Under the pieces are notes generated by a model. The model saw only the letters and a program-made list of their open reading frames with translations, had not been told where the DNA came from and did not search any database. A DNA stretch of 64,000 bases from positions 1,612,001-1,676,000 of the forward strand of contig OY969913.1 in the NCBI GenBank assembly GCA_963704515.1. Direction: 5' to 3'. The position numbers and the translations under genes are program-made. Numbering within the stretch: position 1 is the stretch's first letter; the number at the start of each line of letters is the position of its first letter. Positions 21,797 through 32,300 of the stretch are shown piece by piece. This DNA is from VRUE01 sp963704515 (GTDB taxonomy: Bacteria; Actinomycetota; Thermoleophilia; Solirubrobacterales; 70-9).

Positions 21797-22095
21797 GCCC
21801 CGACCTCGCTGCCCACCACCCCCTCGTCGACGTCGAACATCGCGACGATCCGGAAGCCGTGGTCGGCGAAGATGTCGGAGTTGGCGATCGCCCGCCCCAG
21901 GTTGCCGGCCCCGAACAGCGCGATGTTGTGCTGCCCCGAGGTGCGCATGATCTTCCGCGCCTGCGTCAGCACCTGCAGGTACCGCGAGAGCCGCGCCGCC
22001 ACCCCCAGCGAGAGCCGCTCGCCCTCGCCCAGCAACCCCCTGCCGGGTCCCGCTCGTCGGTCGTCGCGCTCACGCTCCGCAGGGTATCGGGCAGG
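21797..22095 (-). pseudogene. rex: Decayed partial copy of rex
   Basis: Nearly identical to the 5' half of intact rex (20365-20800) but damaged three ways. First, an in-frame deletion of 150 bp removes the recognition helix of the winged helix; its ends are the 9-bp repeat ATCTTCCGC seen at 20514 and 20664 in the intact gene, leaving LTQARK joined to IMRTSGQHN. Second, one base is missing early (near GACCCGGCA at about 22040), shifting the frame after the start. Third, it stops after EVGA, so most of the Rossmann domain is gone. It keeps the region that intact rex lost upstream. Confidence 0.85.
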
Positions 22096-22114
22096 ACACC
22101 GGTCCAGCTTCCCC

Positions 22115-22143
22115 TTGCATCCCGCCGCAACTTCTGGTACGAA
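22115..22143 (+). promoter_or_regulatory. Promoter for the truncated TetR gene
   Basis: TTGCAT (22115-22120), 17-nt spacer ending in TGG, TACGAA (22138-22143): a sigma-70-type promoter with extended -10. The same arrangement with identical spacing and the shared block TTCTGGTACGA is found at 22681-22709. Confidence 0.55.
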
Positions 22144-22152
22144 TGACGTGTC

Positions 22153-22169
22153 CTTTGTAGACGACAAAG
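22153..22169. promoter_or_regulatory. Candidate TetR operator
   Basis: Inverted repeat CTTTGT-AGACG-ACAAAG placed at the expected transcript start of the 22115-22143 promoter and 57 bp before the TetR gene; a typical site for autorepression. Confidence 0.4.
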
Positions 22170-22226
22170 TATCGAACGAAGGGACGCGGGGTTTGCAGCA
22201 AGGGGAGGAAGCAGTGGGGAGAGTCG

Positions 22227-22697
22227 GTGGCCGCGCCGAGTGAGTTGACCGAGGCGAAGCTCAGGCCCGGGCCGGGCATGTCGCCCGCCGAGGTCGAACG
22301 CAACCAGCGGACCCGGCTCTACCGAGCGATGCTCCAGCTGGTCGCCGAACAGGGCTACGACCGCGTCACGGTCCGCACCCTCGTCTCCACCGCGAAAGTC
22401 TCCAGCCGCACCTTCTACCAGCACTTCCAGGGCGTGCACGACTGCTTCGAGAAGGCACGGGAGATCGTGGCCCGGCTCGCGCAGACGCCGGACGAGCACG
22501 TGCTGCCCAGGACTTGGATCGAGGCGATGCTGACTAGCCCCGGTCTAAGAGAAGTGCCCGGGAGCTCCCTGGCCGAGCTCCACCCCAGTCCATCGACGGG
22601 CACGCCGCGGGAGGAGGGGGCACCGGCGCCGACGGGCGACGACCCCCTCTATCCCGTTGGTCCTTCGGAACACGTGGCGCTTGCAACGAGCGCCTGA
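22227..22697 (+). CDS. TetR-family regulator, C-terminally truncated
   Basis: 156 residues from GTG 22227 (GGGGAGAG upstream). Residues 31-77 are a standard TetR DNA-binding domain: YRAMLQLVAEQGYDRVTVR, the turn STAKVSSRTFYQHF and the following helix to EKAREIVARL. From about residue 86 the protein changes character (Pro/Gly/Thr-rich, no helices), and it lacks the roughly 110-residue ligand-binding and dimerisation domain of normal members. It is probably a broken gene, or a DNA-binding fragment. It is divergent from the decayed rex copy, with which it shares the promoter region. Confidence 0.65.
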   Translation: MAAPSELTEAKLRPGPGMSPAEVERNQRTRLYRAMLQLVAEQGYDRVTVRTLVSTAKVSSRTFYQHFQGVHDCFEKAREIVARLAQTPDEHVLPRTWIEAMLTSPGLREVPGSSLAELHPSPSTGTPREEGAPAPTGDDPLYPVGPSEHVALATSA

Positions 22698-22709
22698 TTC
22701 TGGTACGAC
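22681..22709 (+). promoter_or_regulatory. Promoter for the collagen-like gene
   Basis: TTGCAA (22681-22686), 17-nt spacer ending in TGG, TACGAC (22704-22709). It matches the promoter at 22115-22143 in spacing and in the 11-bp block TTCTGGTACGA. The -35 lies inside the last codons of the TetR gene, leaving a leader of about 200 nt before ATG 22918 in which I see no other element. Confidence 0.5.
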
Positions 22710-22917
22710 TGTGACCGTCTTGGGAACTACCTAGTACCCTCCGACGAAACGGGTTGCTGCGTATGCGAGTGGGAGCAGGGGACATGAAACTCACGGTCGC
22801 CATTGGGAGTTGGCGGCTTCTCCTCTCGGCCGCCGCGAGCCGTCGAGCAATTTCAACGGCCGCACGTCAGATCGCGGCAAACCCAAATCGCAACGTAAAA
22901 GGGAGAGGAGAAACACG

Positions 22918-24213
22918 ATGTTCAAACGAATCCACAACCAGATGGGGACCGCCGGCCTCGTGCTGTCGATCGTCGCCATCGTTCTGGCCTTGGGCGGCGG
23001 CGCAATGGCCTCCGCGCGTCACCATCAGAAGAAGAGCGGCAAGTTCCTGACCAAGCCGCAGGTGATCAAGATCGCCCAGAAGGAAGCGAAAAAATACGCT
23101 GGCAAGAACGGGGAAAACGGACTTCCTGGCACCAAGGGCGACGCCGGTAGTCAGGGCTCCAAGGGCGACACCGGGGAACCCGGAAAAGACGGGGAACCCG
23201 GAAAAGACGGCGAACCCGGCAAAGACGGCAAGAGCGTTCTGATCTCGGATGTCCCGCCTGGCGAATTCGCCTGCGAAGAACGCGGCGGCGTCGAAGTCCG
23301 GCTCGAAGGACAGAACCCGGGCGAAGGCAAATACGTCTGCAACGGCGCCGACGGCTCGGGCGGCGGCGGGGTCAAATACGCCCTCAGCTCCAGCACCGAC
23401 GAAAGCGATCCCACCGCCGGCATGGTGGCGCTCAACAACGCCGACCCGACCGCGGCCACCGTGCTCTCGGTGTCCGACACCGAAGGCGAAGGCGTCAACA
23501 TCAACAGCCTGATCCACACCTGGCTCACCGGCGTCAGCGCCCAGGGGACCCTGACGATCAGCAAGGAAGGCGAACCGAGCACCTACGCCCGATACACGGT
23601 CGAAGGCGGCATTGCCTGCATCGCCAAAGTCGACAAAAAAAAGACCAACCAGTGCGGCATCCTGGATGAAGAAACCTACAACAAGATCAAGGTCCACTTC
23701 CAGATCGGCCACGGCACCCTCGCCACCGGCGAACCGGTAACCGTCACCTATTCCTCGACCGCCTCCGCGACCCTGCCGCACGGCGCCATCGAGACCGGCA
23801 CCTGGACGTTCAGCCGTTCGGTTGACACGTTCACCGCTGACGTTAGCGGCACCCCAACTGAAATCACGGTCGGGAACTCGGCGCCAATCCGCGTCCCGCT
23901 CTCGATTGCGGTTCCCCTTTCCGGGTCAATCGAAGCGTCCCATGTCTACTGGAATACAGGTTTCGGAGACGCTGAATACGAAGCACACTGCGAAGGCACC
24001 ACCGCACTTCCGATTCCCAAGGAACCGGGCGTAGTGTGCATCGTCTCGGTTGAGATTCCAACGGCGACGGCGTTCGCCAACGTATTCCAGCCGGCTGGAC
24101 CCGAAGAAGAAGGAGGATCCGGGAGCGGATTTGGCAAGACCGGTGCCGTGCTTCAATTCACCAAGCCGACCGCCGACGTCAAGAGCTCGGGCTCCTTCGC
24201 GGTGAAAGGTTAA
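22918..24213 (+). CDS. Exported or membrane-anchored collagen-like protein
   Basis: 431 residues from ATG 22918, seven bases after GGAGAGGAG; the frame is open further upstream but lacks a ribosome site there. A single hydrophobic segment (about 11-30, LVLSIVAIVLALGGGAMAS) serves as signal or anchor. A Lys-rich stretch follows, then about 15 uninterrupted Gly-X-Y triplets (62-106: GLPGTKGDAG..., with GEPGKD repeated), the sequence of a short collagen triple helix. The remaining 320 residues look like beta-rich domains, with few Cys (FACEERGG, KYVCNGADG). It is followed by a strong terminator. No sortase motif is present. It may form trimeric surface stalks; the partner is unknown. Confidence 0.85.
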   Translation: MFKRIHNQMGTAGLVLSIVAIVLALGGGAMASARHHQKKSGKFLTKPQVIKIAQKEAKKYAGKNGENGLPGTKGDAGSQGSKGDTGEPGKDGEPGKDGEPGKDGKSVLISDVPPGEFACEERGGVEVRLEGQNPGEGKYVCNGADGSGGGGVKYALSSSTDESDPTAGMVALNNADPTAATVLSVSDTEGEGVNINSLIHTWLTGVSAQGTLTISKEGEPSTYARYTVEGGIACIAKVDKKKTNQCGILDEETYNKIKVHFQIGHGTLATGEPVTVTYSSTASATLPHGAIETGTWTFSRSVDTFTADVSGTPTEITVGNSAPIRVPLSIAVPLSGSIEASHVYWNTGFGDAEYEAHCEGTTALPIPKEPGVVCIVSVEIPTATAFANVFQPAGPEEEGGSGSGFGKTGAVLQFTKPTADVKSSGSFAVKG

Positions 24214-24225
24214 GGTTAGATAGTG

Positions 24226-24264
24226 TTTCTCGGGTACCCCGGCGAGGCCGGGGTACCCGAGAAA
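24226..24264. terminator. Bidirectional terminator after the collagen-like gene
   Basis: Perfect 18-bp inverted repeat TTTCTCGGGTACCCCGGC with its complement around the loop GAG, 12 bp after the stop codon. The A and T ends allow termination in both directions. Confidence 0.8.
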
Positions 24265-24278
24265 ATAAGGATTGGCAA

Positions 24279-24470
24279 ATGGCGTCGAACATTCAGCTAA
24301 CCAACGGAAAATCGCTCACCGTCAGCGAGTCGGTGGCAGACGTTCAGGATGCGATTACGTCCTTGGAATCCGTGACCACGCCGATGGTCCGCTTGACCGA
24401 ATTTGGACCTGTCGGCCAAGCGGTACTCGTATTTATCGCGCATATCACGAGCATAAAGGACCTGGGGTAG
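24279..24470 (+). CDS. Small hypothetical protein
   Basis: 63 residues, ATG 24279 with AAGGA seven bases upstream. Reads as a compact alpha/beta protein: IQLTNGKSLTVSESVADVQ, a helix, then VRLTEFGPVGQAVLVFIAHI. The pattern LTNG...VRLT...VLV...AHI recalls short proteins of the FlbD kind, but I do not claim that family. It stands between the terminator and the repeat array. Confidence 0.5.
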   Translation: MASNIQLTNGKSLTVSESVADVQDAITSLESVTTPMVRLTEFGPVGQAVLVFIAHITSIKDLG

Positions 24471-24600
24471 GTCTCACCCCAAGCCGTTCCGCGTGAACGG
24501 TCAAGGAGCCGAGAGGCAAGCAGGTAGCTCGCCGCTACGGCCTCAACCGACCGGGCCTCAACGAAGAGGAGCGGCTCACGCTATCCACGTTCATGACCGC
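24471..24600. other. Junction DNA left of the array
   Basis: No gene is supported. One frame reads RRYGLNRPGLNEEERLTLS (about 24518-24590), which looks like a remnant of an unknown protein and ends where similarity to cassette gene C begins. Confidence 0.3.
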
Positions 24601-24764
24601 AAGGGCCTCTTTCAGAACTCGACCAACCTCTGCAAGGGCGCCCACCGCGCCACCCTCAAACTCAACGGCCAAAACGGCAAGACCCACGACAGCCGCCCGC
24701 TGCTCAAGGCGTCCTGCCATGGGAAGAAGAAGGGCAAGAAGCGGCACGGGGGGCACCGGCGCCG
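24601..24764 (+). pseudogene. Fragment of cassette gene C (C0)
   Basis: Matches the last 50 or so codons of gene C (KGLFQNSTNLCKGAHRATL, KASCHGKKKGKKRHG) with no start. Its 3' end (CACCGGCGCC) resembles the tail of C4 rather than C1-C3, marking the left border of the tandem array. Confidence 0.8.
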
Positions 24765-24924
24765 AACACACTCGGGTTCTTCAAGCAAAAGATAGAAAAC
24801 AATTTGCCCCGAAAACCTTGATTGCCGCGGACATCCGTGAGACAGTCTGAGGGTCGGCGGGAAAGGAACCCGCCGGCAGGCACAACTCAAGCCCTAACTC
24901 AAGCAAGAGAGGAACGAAAGGCAA
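24765..24924 (+). promoter_or_regulatory. Leader of cassette 1 (promoter and 5' hairpin)
   Basis: A block shared by all four units: TTGATT, 17-nt spacer, GACAGT, then a hairpin CGGCGGG / CCCGCCG close to the predicted transcript start, and GAGAGGAACGAAAGG before the ATG of gene A. This copy differs from the others by a few bases (GAGGGTCGG, AAAGGAA in the loop). Confidence 0.5.
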
Positions 24925-25647
24925 ATGCGATTAGGACTGATACTCAAGGCTCTCGGGCTCTGCGCCCTGATGGCTGCGTTCATGGCGATCTCCGCCGGCG
25001 CCGCTCAGGCCGCCCCCGAATGGATGGAAGCGACCAAAAACATCACCGGCACGACGAAATCCTCGCCGGTGGAAGGCAAACTCGAGAATGAAGAAGGCAA
25101 GCTGTTAGCGACCATCAACGGTCTGCACCTCTCGGTCAAATGCAAAAAAGGCACGCTGGAAAACATCCAGTTGACGGCGGGTGGCTCGACTACTGAAGGC
25201 GACGTGTCGTTCAGCAGCTGCGAAGTGTTCCAGGTAAAAGAAGAAAAAGAAATAGCAGTGGCTGGCTGTGAAGTGCGCAGCGAAGACCAAGCGGTAGGTT
25301 CGCACAAAATATTAAGCTTACCGGGTCGCGGTCAACTCGGCTTACACGAAGGCAAGCCAACTACCAAGATCGAACCGACGAGCGGCATTTTCGCGCATCT
25401 GAAGTTCGAAGAAGAAGAATCGGGAAGCCCCTGTGGCGCACTGCCGCTGAAAGAGTTAGTGGGCGGCACCCTCGTGATCGAAGACTGCGAAGGTAAAGCT
25501 GAAACCGAAAAGGAAGTCCACTTAATCGTCGAAGAAAAAGCCTTAAGTCACCTTTGGCTCTTCAACGAAGAACACCCAGCCACGCTTGACGGAAGTGCCC
25601 TGATCAAGTTGGCAAACAGCGCGAACTGGAGCGGCTTAGCCGGATAG
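24925..25647 (+). CDS. Cassette gene A, copy 1: exported Cys-containing protein
   Basis: 240 residues. A signal peptide of 29 residues ends in GAAQA, after a basic start (MRLGLILK). The mature protein is short and beta-rich with five Cys shared by all copies: VKC, FSSC, AGCEVRSED, SPCGALPL and EDCE. Conserved landmarks include LENEEGKLL, ILSLPG, PTSGIFAHL and ATLDGSA. The family is known to me only as exported hypothetical proteins of this bacterial group. Codon use is odd: nine TTA codons by my count (the first at codon 3), where neighbouring B and C use almost only CTG/CTC. It is followed by a GC hairpin and gene B. Probable role: secreted or wall-associated; ligand unknown. Confidence 0.85.
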   Translation: MRLGLILKALGLCALMAAFMAISAGAAQAAPEWMEATKNITGTTKSSPVEGKLENEEGKLLATINGLHLSVKCKKGTLENIQLTAGGSTTEGDVSFSSCEVFQVKEEKEIAVAGCEVRSEDQAVGSHKILSLPGRGQLGLHEGKPTTKIEPTSGIFAHLKFEEEESGSPCGALPLKELVGGTLVIEDCEGKAETEKEVHLIVEEKALSHLWLFNEEHPATLDGSALIKLANSANWSGLAG

Positions 25648-25690
25648 AGGCAAACAAGGAATCACCAATCGCGATGAAGCGATGAGCAAA

Positions 25691-25719
25691 GCCCGGGCCG
25701 CGCAAGGTGCGGCCCGGGC
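25691..25719 (+). terminator. A-B intercistronic hairpin, unit 1
   Basis: 11-bp perfect stem GCCCGGGCCGC / GCGGCCCGGGC with a 7-nt loop, 43 bp after gene A. No T-run follows (CCCACAAGAG), so it may stop only part of the transcripts or protect the 3' end of A mRNA. Confidence 0.55.
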
Positions 25720-25773
25720 CCCACAAGAGCAAGCAGCCGGGGAGAGGCGGCAAGGAGAAGGGGGACGGCAGGC

Positions 25774-28700
25774 ATGGGGAGAGTTGGAGGAAGAGGCAGG
25801 GGACGGGGCAGAGCGGCGACCAAGACGCTGCTTTCCGCCGGCGCGGCGAGCATCGCGGTCCTGGCTTTCACGTCATCGGTCGCAAGCGCCGCGCCGCCGA
25901 GCGTCTCGCCGGTCTCGGCCTCGGAAGTCACCACGTCCTCGGCGAAGCTCTCCGCCGAGATCAACCCCAACGGCAAAGCGACCCTCTACCGCTTCGAATA
26001 CGGCCCCGAAGCCTGCCCCTCGCTCGCCAACCCCTGCGCCTCGACGCCGAAAGAATCGGCAGGCGGCGCCAGCACCCCGGTGGCGGTCTCCGTCGCCCTC
26101 AAAGGACTTCCCCCCGCCACCCTCTACCACGCCCGCGTGGTGGCCGAAAGCGGCGGCGGCACGAGCGAAGGCCCAGACAGCGTCTTCGCCACCTTCTCCG
26201 AAGCGCTCAAAGGCCTCCCCGACAACCGCTCCTACGAGCAATCCACCCCGACCGAGAAGAACGGCCTGGACGCCGAAGGCTCAGTCGCCTACACCAGAGC
26301 GAGCTCCAAGGGAGACGGGATCAGCTTCCTCTCGACCTTCGGCATCCCCGGCGGGCAGAGCGCCGGCACGCTGCCCACCTACCTGGCCTCGCGCGAAGAC
26401 GAGCAGTGGTCGACGAAAGGCCTCCTGGCCCCCGCCAGCTACGGCGAAGAATCCCAGGTGCTCGGCTGGCTGGCGGACTTCTCGGTCGCCTACGCCTACG
26501 CCTCCAACTACGCCAGCCCCCGCACCGTGGCCCTGCTGGCCGAGCCCAAAGGCGGCGCCCCGGTCCGGATGACCCCCTACGTGCACAGCGCCGACTTCGC
26601 CTACGTGGGCGCCACCGAAGGCGGCGCGGTGGTCTTCTTCGAAGCGAGCGCCAAGCTGCCCCCCGAAGAAGGCAAAGAACCGATCGCCGCGGCCCTCGAA
26701 GGAGCCCGCAACGTCTATGCCTGGGACCGCGAAAGCGGCCGGGTGAGCCTGGTCAGCGCGCTCGGCAAGCCCGAATCAAAAGAAGAGGTCCCGCTGCCCC
26801 TGGGCGGCTTCGCCGGCCCCTACGCCTGGGGCACGGGCATCGGCGGCGCCAACCTCGCCCAGGGCGGCGCCCAGCGCCTGTATTACCTGCAAGACATCCA
26901 CACGGTGACCCCCGAAGGGGACGTCTACTTCACCGAAGCGGGCAGCGGGCAGCTGTATCTGCGCGAGAATCCGACGATGCCCCAAAGCGCCGTGAACGGC
27001 GCCGGGGAATGCACCGAAGAAGAGATGGCCTGCACGGTGCGCGTCTCGGCCTCCAAACGCACGATCGGCGGAGGCGAAGGCGGAGCCGACTCAGCCGGCC
27101 CCCAGCCCGCCGCCTTCCAGGGCGCCTCCGAAGACGGCAAGGCCGCCTACTTCACCTCCCCGGAGATGCTCACAAACGACGCCAACACCGGCCCCGAACA
27201 GCCGCCCGCCTCGATCGGGCGCTGCGCGGTCGCCTGCGAAGAACCCACTAGCGAAGCCGAAGCGGACTTCATCCCCAAAAAGGCCATAGGCCTCCTCACC
27301 GACTCCGAATACGTCTACTGGGCCGACCCGATAGACGGCACGATCGGCCGCGCCAAGCTCGGCGAACCCGCGAGCGCCAACCCCGCCTTCATCACCCCCG
27401 GGCCGACCGAATGCGGCAAAGAAACCGAACCCGGGGTGCGCGAAGCGGTGGAAAGCAAGCCCCGCTACCTGGCGATCAGCCCTGAATCGGCAAGCCCCCG
27501 CTACATCTACTGGACCAACACCGGCTGCGAAGAAGGCGTGCAGGAATCCACCGAAGGCGGCGGCTCGATCGGGCGGGCAAGGCTCGACGGGGACCCCGAA
27601 AGCATCGAAGCGGCCTTCATCCCCGGCAAAGTCGAACCGACCGGGGAAGTCGTCCACCAGGTCGACAACCCGCAGGGGATCGCGGTCGACTCAGAACACA
27701 TCTACTGGGCCAACGACTCCGCCAGGAAACTCGATCGCGCGGGCGGGGATCGACGGCAGCGAAGTCGAACCGGAATTCTTCACGCTGTCCAGTTCGCGTC
27801 CCTTCGGCCTGGCGCTCGACGAAACCCACCTCTACATCGCCGCCTACGAAGACGGCAACAACAACGGCTTCATCGTACGGGTGCTCTTGAGCGGCGAAGA
27901 AGAAAAATTCGTCTTCGTCGGCAAGGGCGAAGTGGCCGGCGTCGCCCTCGACGCCTCCCACGTCTACTGGGCGAGCCAGGGCGAGGCGGCGATCGGTCGC
28001 GCCTCGCTTGCGGGCTTCAAAGAAGGCGCCTGCGAAACGACCATTCCCGACTGCGAAGAGAAATTCATCCCGGTGAGCGGCTCGGTCAACGGCGTCGCGG
28101 TGAGCGCCTCCCACGTCTTCTGGTCGGTCAACGGGGAGATCCCGCCCAACCCCGGCAACGACCTCTACCGCTTCGAGCCCGAAAGCGGGGCGCTAACCGA
28201 CCTGACCCCCGATTCCGAAGGCAACGGCACGGAAGTGCAGGGCGTGCTGGGCTCCTCGCCGGACGGCTCGCGCGTGTACTTCGTCGCCAACGGGGCGCTC
28301 GACAAAAAAGCTGCGGCGCCCGAAAAACCGGTCTGTCACTCCACCGTCGCCCATGGCTCGCTGACCGACCTCAAAGGCCACTGCAATCTCTATGTCTGGC
28401 GCGAAGGCGAAGGCGGCGGGGAAGCGAGCATCTCTTTCATCGCGCAGCTGAGCGCCGAAGGGCCCTTCGAATTGGCCGACACCCTGGACTGGGCGCCCTC
28501 GCCGATAGTGAGCAGCGGCTTCACCGGGCGCGCCGCGCGGCTCGCCGACGGCGGCAAGGCGCTGCTCTTTCGCTCGCGCGAAAAGCTCAGCGCATACGAA
28601 AACGAAGGCACAGCCGAGCTCTACCTCTACCGCGAGGGCGAGTCGATCGCCTGCGTGAGCTGCGAGCCAAGCGGCGAAGCCCCCGGCGATGGCCCGGGGC

Positions 28701-29377
28701 TCGGGCGGATCGAAGTGCTCAAAGGCGTCGCCCCCGCGGGGGGGATCACTACCCTGACCCGCAACCTCTCCGCAGACGGCAAGCGGGTCTTCTTCGAAAC
28801 CTCCGAAGCGCTGAGCCTCGCAGACACCAACGGCGCCAATGGCAAAGCCTGCCCGAGCGCCGACGGCTACCCCTCCTGCATCGACGTCTATGAGTGGGAA
28901 GCCGAAGGCTCTGGGCAGTGCAAACCGTCCTCCCTCTCCTACGCCCCCATGGACCGCGGCTGCCTGTACCTGATCTCCCCCGGCACAGAACACCGCCCCT
29001 CGCTCTTGGCCGACGCCTCCGAATCGGGCGAAGACGTCTTCTTCTTCTCCTTCGGGCGCCTGGTCGGCCAGGACAAAGACGAACTCAGGGACGTCTATGA
29101 CGCGCGCGTGGAAGGCGGGATCCCCTCTCAGAACCCCGAACCCCCGCCGCCCCCCTGCGAAAGCGCGGAATCCTGCCACGGCCCCGCCCAGGAACCCGCC
29201 GCCGAAGCGAGCCCCGCCACCCCCTACTTCCACGGCCCCCAAAACCCCAAGCCCAAGCGCCACAAGGCCAAGAAGCACCACAAGAAGCACCGAGGGCACC
29301 ACCGAAAGAAGAAGGGCAAGGCCAAGCACAAGCGCCATCGCGCCCGAGCCCACGCCGGGCGGAGGGCGGGCAAGTGA
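25774..29377 (+). pseudogene. Cassette gene B, copy 1 (one frameshift)
   Basis: About 1,201 residues if repaired. Signal peptide 1-39 (Arg/Gly-rich start, ending ASSVASA-like VASA), an Fn3-like domain 40-150 (SPVSASEVTTSSAKLSAEI ... ATLYHARVVAES), a propeller region with LPDNRSYE, then five blades with YW/FW motifs at about 510 (YVYWADP), 575 (YIYWTNTG), 641 (HIYWAND), 729 (HVYWASQG) and 779 (HVFWSVNG), which recall LDL-receptor YWTD blades. TolB-like SPDGSRVYF follows, and the end is a 45-residue Lys/His/Arg tail. Two bases are missing at 27727-27733 compared with copies 2 and 3, so the frame from 25774 runs off to 28893 and the rest is open separately (from GTG 27881). Predicted secreted, held to the wall by the basic tail (inference). 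Confidence 0.8.
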
Positions 29378-32300
29378 GGGCCCGCACGAAGCTGCTCGCC
29401 CTGGCGGCGCTCTGCCTGTGCGCCGCCGCGCTCGCCCCGGCCGCCGCGCAGGGCGCCGAGAGCGCCGCCTGGCGGATCACCCTGACCCCGATCCCCGCCA
29501 GCGTCCCCGCCGGCGGGGAAGGCCAGTACTACGCGGTCGCCACCAACGTCGGCGGCGCGCCCACCTCAGAAGAGGCCGAGCTGGAAATGACCCTGCCCGC
29601 GGGGCTCACGCCGAGCAGCTATGAAGCGATCAACCTCGACCCCGCCGCGGCCAAGCCGACCTGCGAAATCCTCGGCCAGAGGATCGCCTGCAAAGCCCCC
29701 GCGCCGCTGGGCGCCGGGCGGCTCTTCCTGGTCTCGGTGGAATTCGACGTGAGCGCCCCCGAAGGCAAATACGAAGCCACGGCGCTGGTGGGCGGCGGCG
29801 GCGCCCCCGACACGGCCGCCGCCTCCGCGCCGATCGCCGTGCAAGATGAAGTGCTGCCCTTCGAAGTGCTGCCCGACTTCGCCGCCCCCGCCAACGAAGC
29901 CGACGGCGCGCCCACCGCCCACGCCGCCGCCCACCCCTACCAGGCGACGGTCGACTTCGGCTTCCCGACCAAGAAAACCGGCAAATTCCCGACCGGCACG
30001 GGGCACCCCCGCGACATCACGCTCGAATTGCCGCGCGGGCTGATCGGCGACCCCGCCGCGGCCCCGGTGCTCTGCAGCGAGGCCGCGCTGCTGGCCTCCG
30101 AATGCCCCAAAGGCTCGGAGATCGGCCTCGCCGGGGTGACCACCCTGATCCTCGGCAAGCTGCCCACGGTCTTCGTCAACCCCCTCTATGACATGGTCCC
30201 CCCGCCGGGCTACCCGGCGGCGATCGCCACCAACGTAGCCGGGGTCGGGATCTTCGCCCACGCGCTCGCCGAAGTGCGCAGCGAAGGCGACTACGGCGTG
30301 CGCGCCTCGATCCGCGACGCCCTCGCCCTGCCGGGCTACCCGATCTTCAACGTGGAGTCCCAGCTTTGGGGGGACGCCGGCGGCGCCGCCCACGACCCCA
30401 CCCGCGGCATCTGCCTGGAAGAAGCGAAGCCCGACCCCGCCAAAGAATGCGGCCCCGAAAAAGCCGGGGAAGCGCGCCCGGCCTTCCTGACGATGCCCGC
30501 CGACTGCCGCCCGGCGGCGCTGCCCTTCGAAGTGCGCGCCGACAGCTGGGAGGAACCCGCACCGCTCTTTGAAGAACGCACCGCCGGCTATGAGAGCGCC
30601 GACCTCAGCGGCGAAGAAGCGGTCCACCTCAAAGGCTGCGGGGAAGTCCACTTCAACCCGACGATCGAAGCGAGGCCCACCACCACCGAGGCCGACTCTC
30701 CTTCGGGCCTTGACTTCCATCTGCGCCAGCCCCAGCCCGCGCCCTCCACCGAACCGCTCTCCGCGCGCGGGGAAGGCATCCTCAAGGACGCGAGCATCTC
30801 CTTCCCGCAGGGGATGACGGTCAACCCCTCCCAGGCGGCTGGCCTCGGCGCCTGCAGCGAGGAGGAGATCGGCTTCACCGAAGAAGTCGCCTCCGGCGAA
30901 GAAGCCGGCGCCCTGCGCTTCTCCAAAGCCCCCCAGAGCTGCCCCGCCGAATCGAAGATCGGCGCCGTGGAAGCCTTCTCGCCGCTGCTCGTGCAGCGAA
31001 GCGAAGAAACCCACGAAGTGCAGACGGGCGGCGGCGGCGCGCCGCTTCCCGAAGCGCTCAAGGGCTCGGTCTACCTCGCCAAGCCCTACGCCAACCCCTT
31101 CGGATCGCTGGTGGCCCTCTACCTCGCCGTGGAAGATCCCGAAAGAGGGATCGTCGCCAAGCTCGCCGGGGAAGGGCATCTGGACCCCGACACCGGGCAG
31201 ATCACCACCCGCTTCGAAGACAACCCCGAGGTCCCGATCGAAGACATCCACGTGCGGATCTTCGGCGGGGACAGAGGCGCGCTGATCACCCCGAGCGCCT
31301 GCGGGACCTACGCCGCCACCGCGGAGCTCACCCCCTGGAGCTCGGGGTCCCCGAGCAGCGCCGAAGGCCCCTTCACCCTCGACCGCGCCCCCGGCGGCGG
31401 CCCCTGCCCGGCCTCCCAACCCTGGGCGCCGGCGCTTCAAGCCGGCACGCTCTCCCCGGCGGCCGCCAAATACAGCCCCCTGACCTTCAAGCTGACCCGC
31501 GCCGATGGCTCGGCGCGCCTCTCGAGCCTGGAAGCCTCCCTGCCCCCGGGGCTCACCGCCAAGCTGGCGGGAGTCGGGCAGTGCAGCGATGCCGAGATCG
31601 CCAGGGCGCGCTCGCGCGAAGCCCCCAACCAGGGCGCCGCCGAGCTCGCCGACCCCAGCTGCCCGGCCTCCTCGCGCCTGGGCACGGTCGAAGTCGCCTC
31701 CGGTGCGGGCCCCAGCCCCTTCCACATCTCCGGCACCGCCTATCTAGCCGCCCCCTACAAGGGCGCCCCGCTCTCGATGGTCTTCATCACCCCCGCGGTG
31801 GCCGGGCCCTTCGACCTCGGCGCGGTGGTGGTCCGCGCGGCGATCTACCTCGACCCCGAAAGCGCCCAGCCCCGCGCCGTGTCGGACCCCGTGCCCCAGC
31901 TCATCGACGGCGTCCCCTCAGACGTGCGCCGCGTCAGCCTCACGATCGACCGCCCCTCCTTCGCGCTCAACCCGACCTCCTGTGACGAAGAGGCCTTCTC
32001 GGGGCAGGCCACCTCGGCCTTCGGGCAGCTCGCGCCGCTCTTCGATCGCTTCCAGGTAGGCGGCTGCCGATCCCTCCCCTACAAGCCAAAGCTCACCGCC
32101 CGCCTCCTCGGCCCCACCCACCGCGGCGCCCACCCGCGCCTTAAAGCGGTCTTCACCGCCAAGCCCGGCGAAGCCAACACGGCGCGGATCTCCTTCGCCC
32201 TGCCGCACTCGGAGTTCATCGACCAGGCCCACTTCCGCACGATCTGCACCCGCGTTCAGTTCGCCGCCAAAGCCTGCCCCAAGGGCTCCGTCTACGGTCA

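Noticed and set aside
23098..23235. Short repeats in the collagen-like gene as a CRISPR array
   Set aside because: The repeats are in-frame Gly-X-Y codons without spacers; no cas genes nearby.
29566..31725. 719-codon minus-strand frame in C1, repeated in C4
   Set aside because: Found in both copies only because the DNA is duplicated; it mirrors the codons of gene C.
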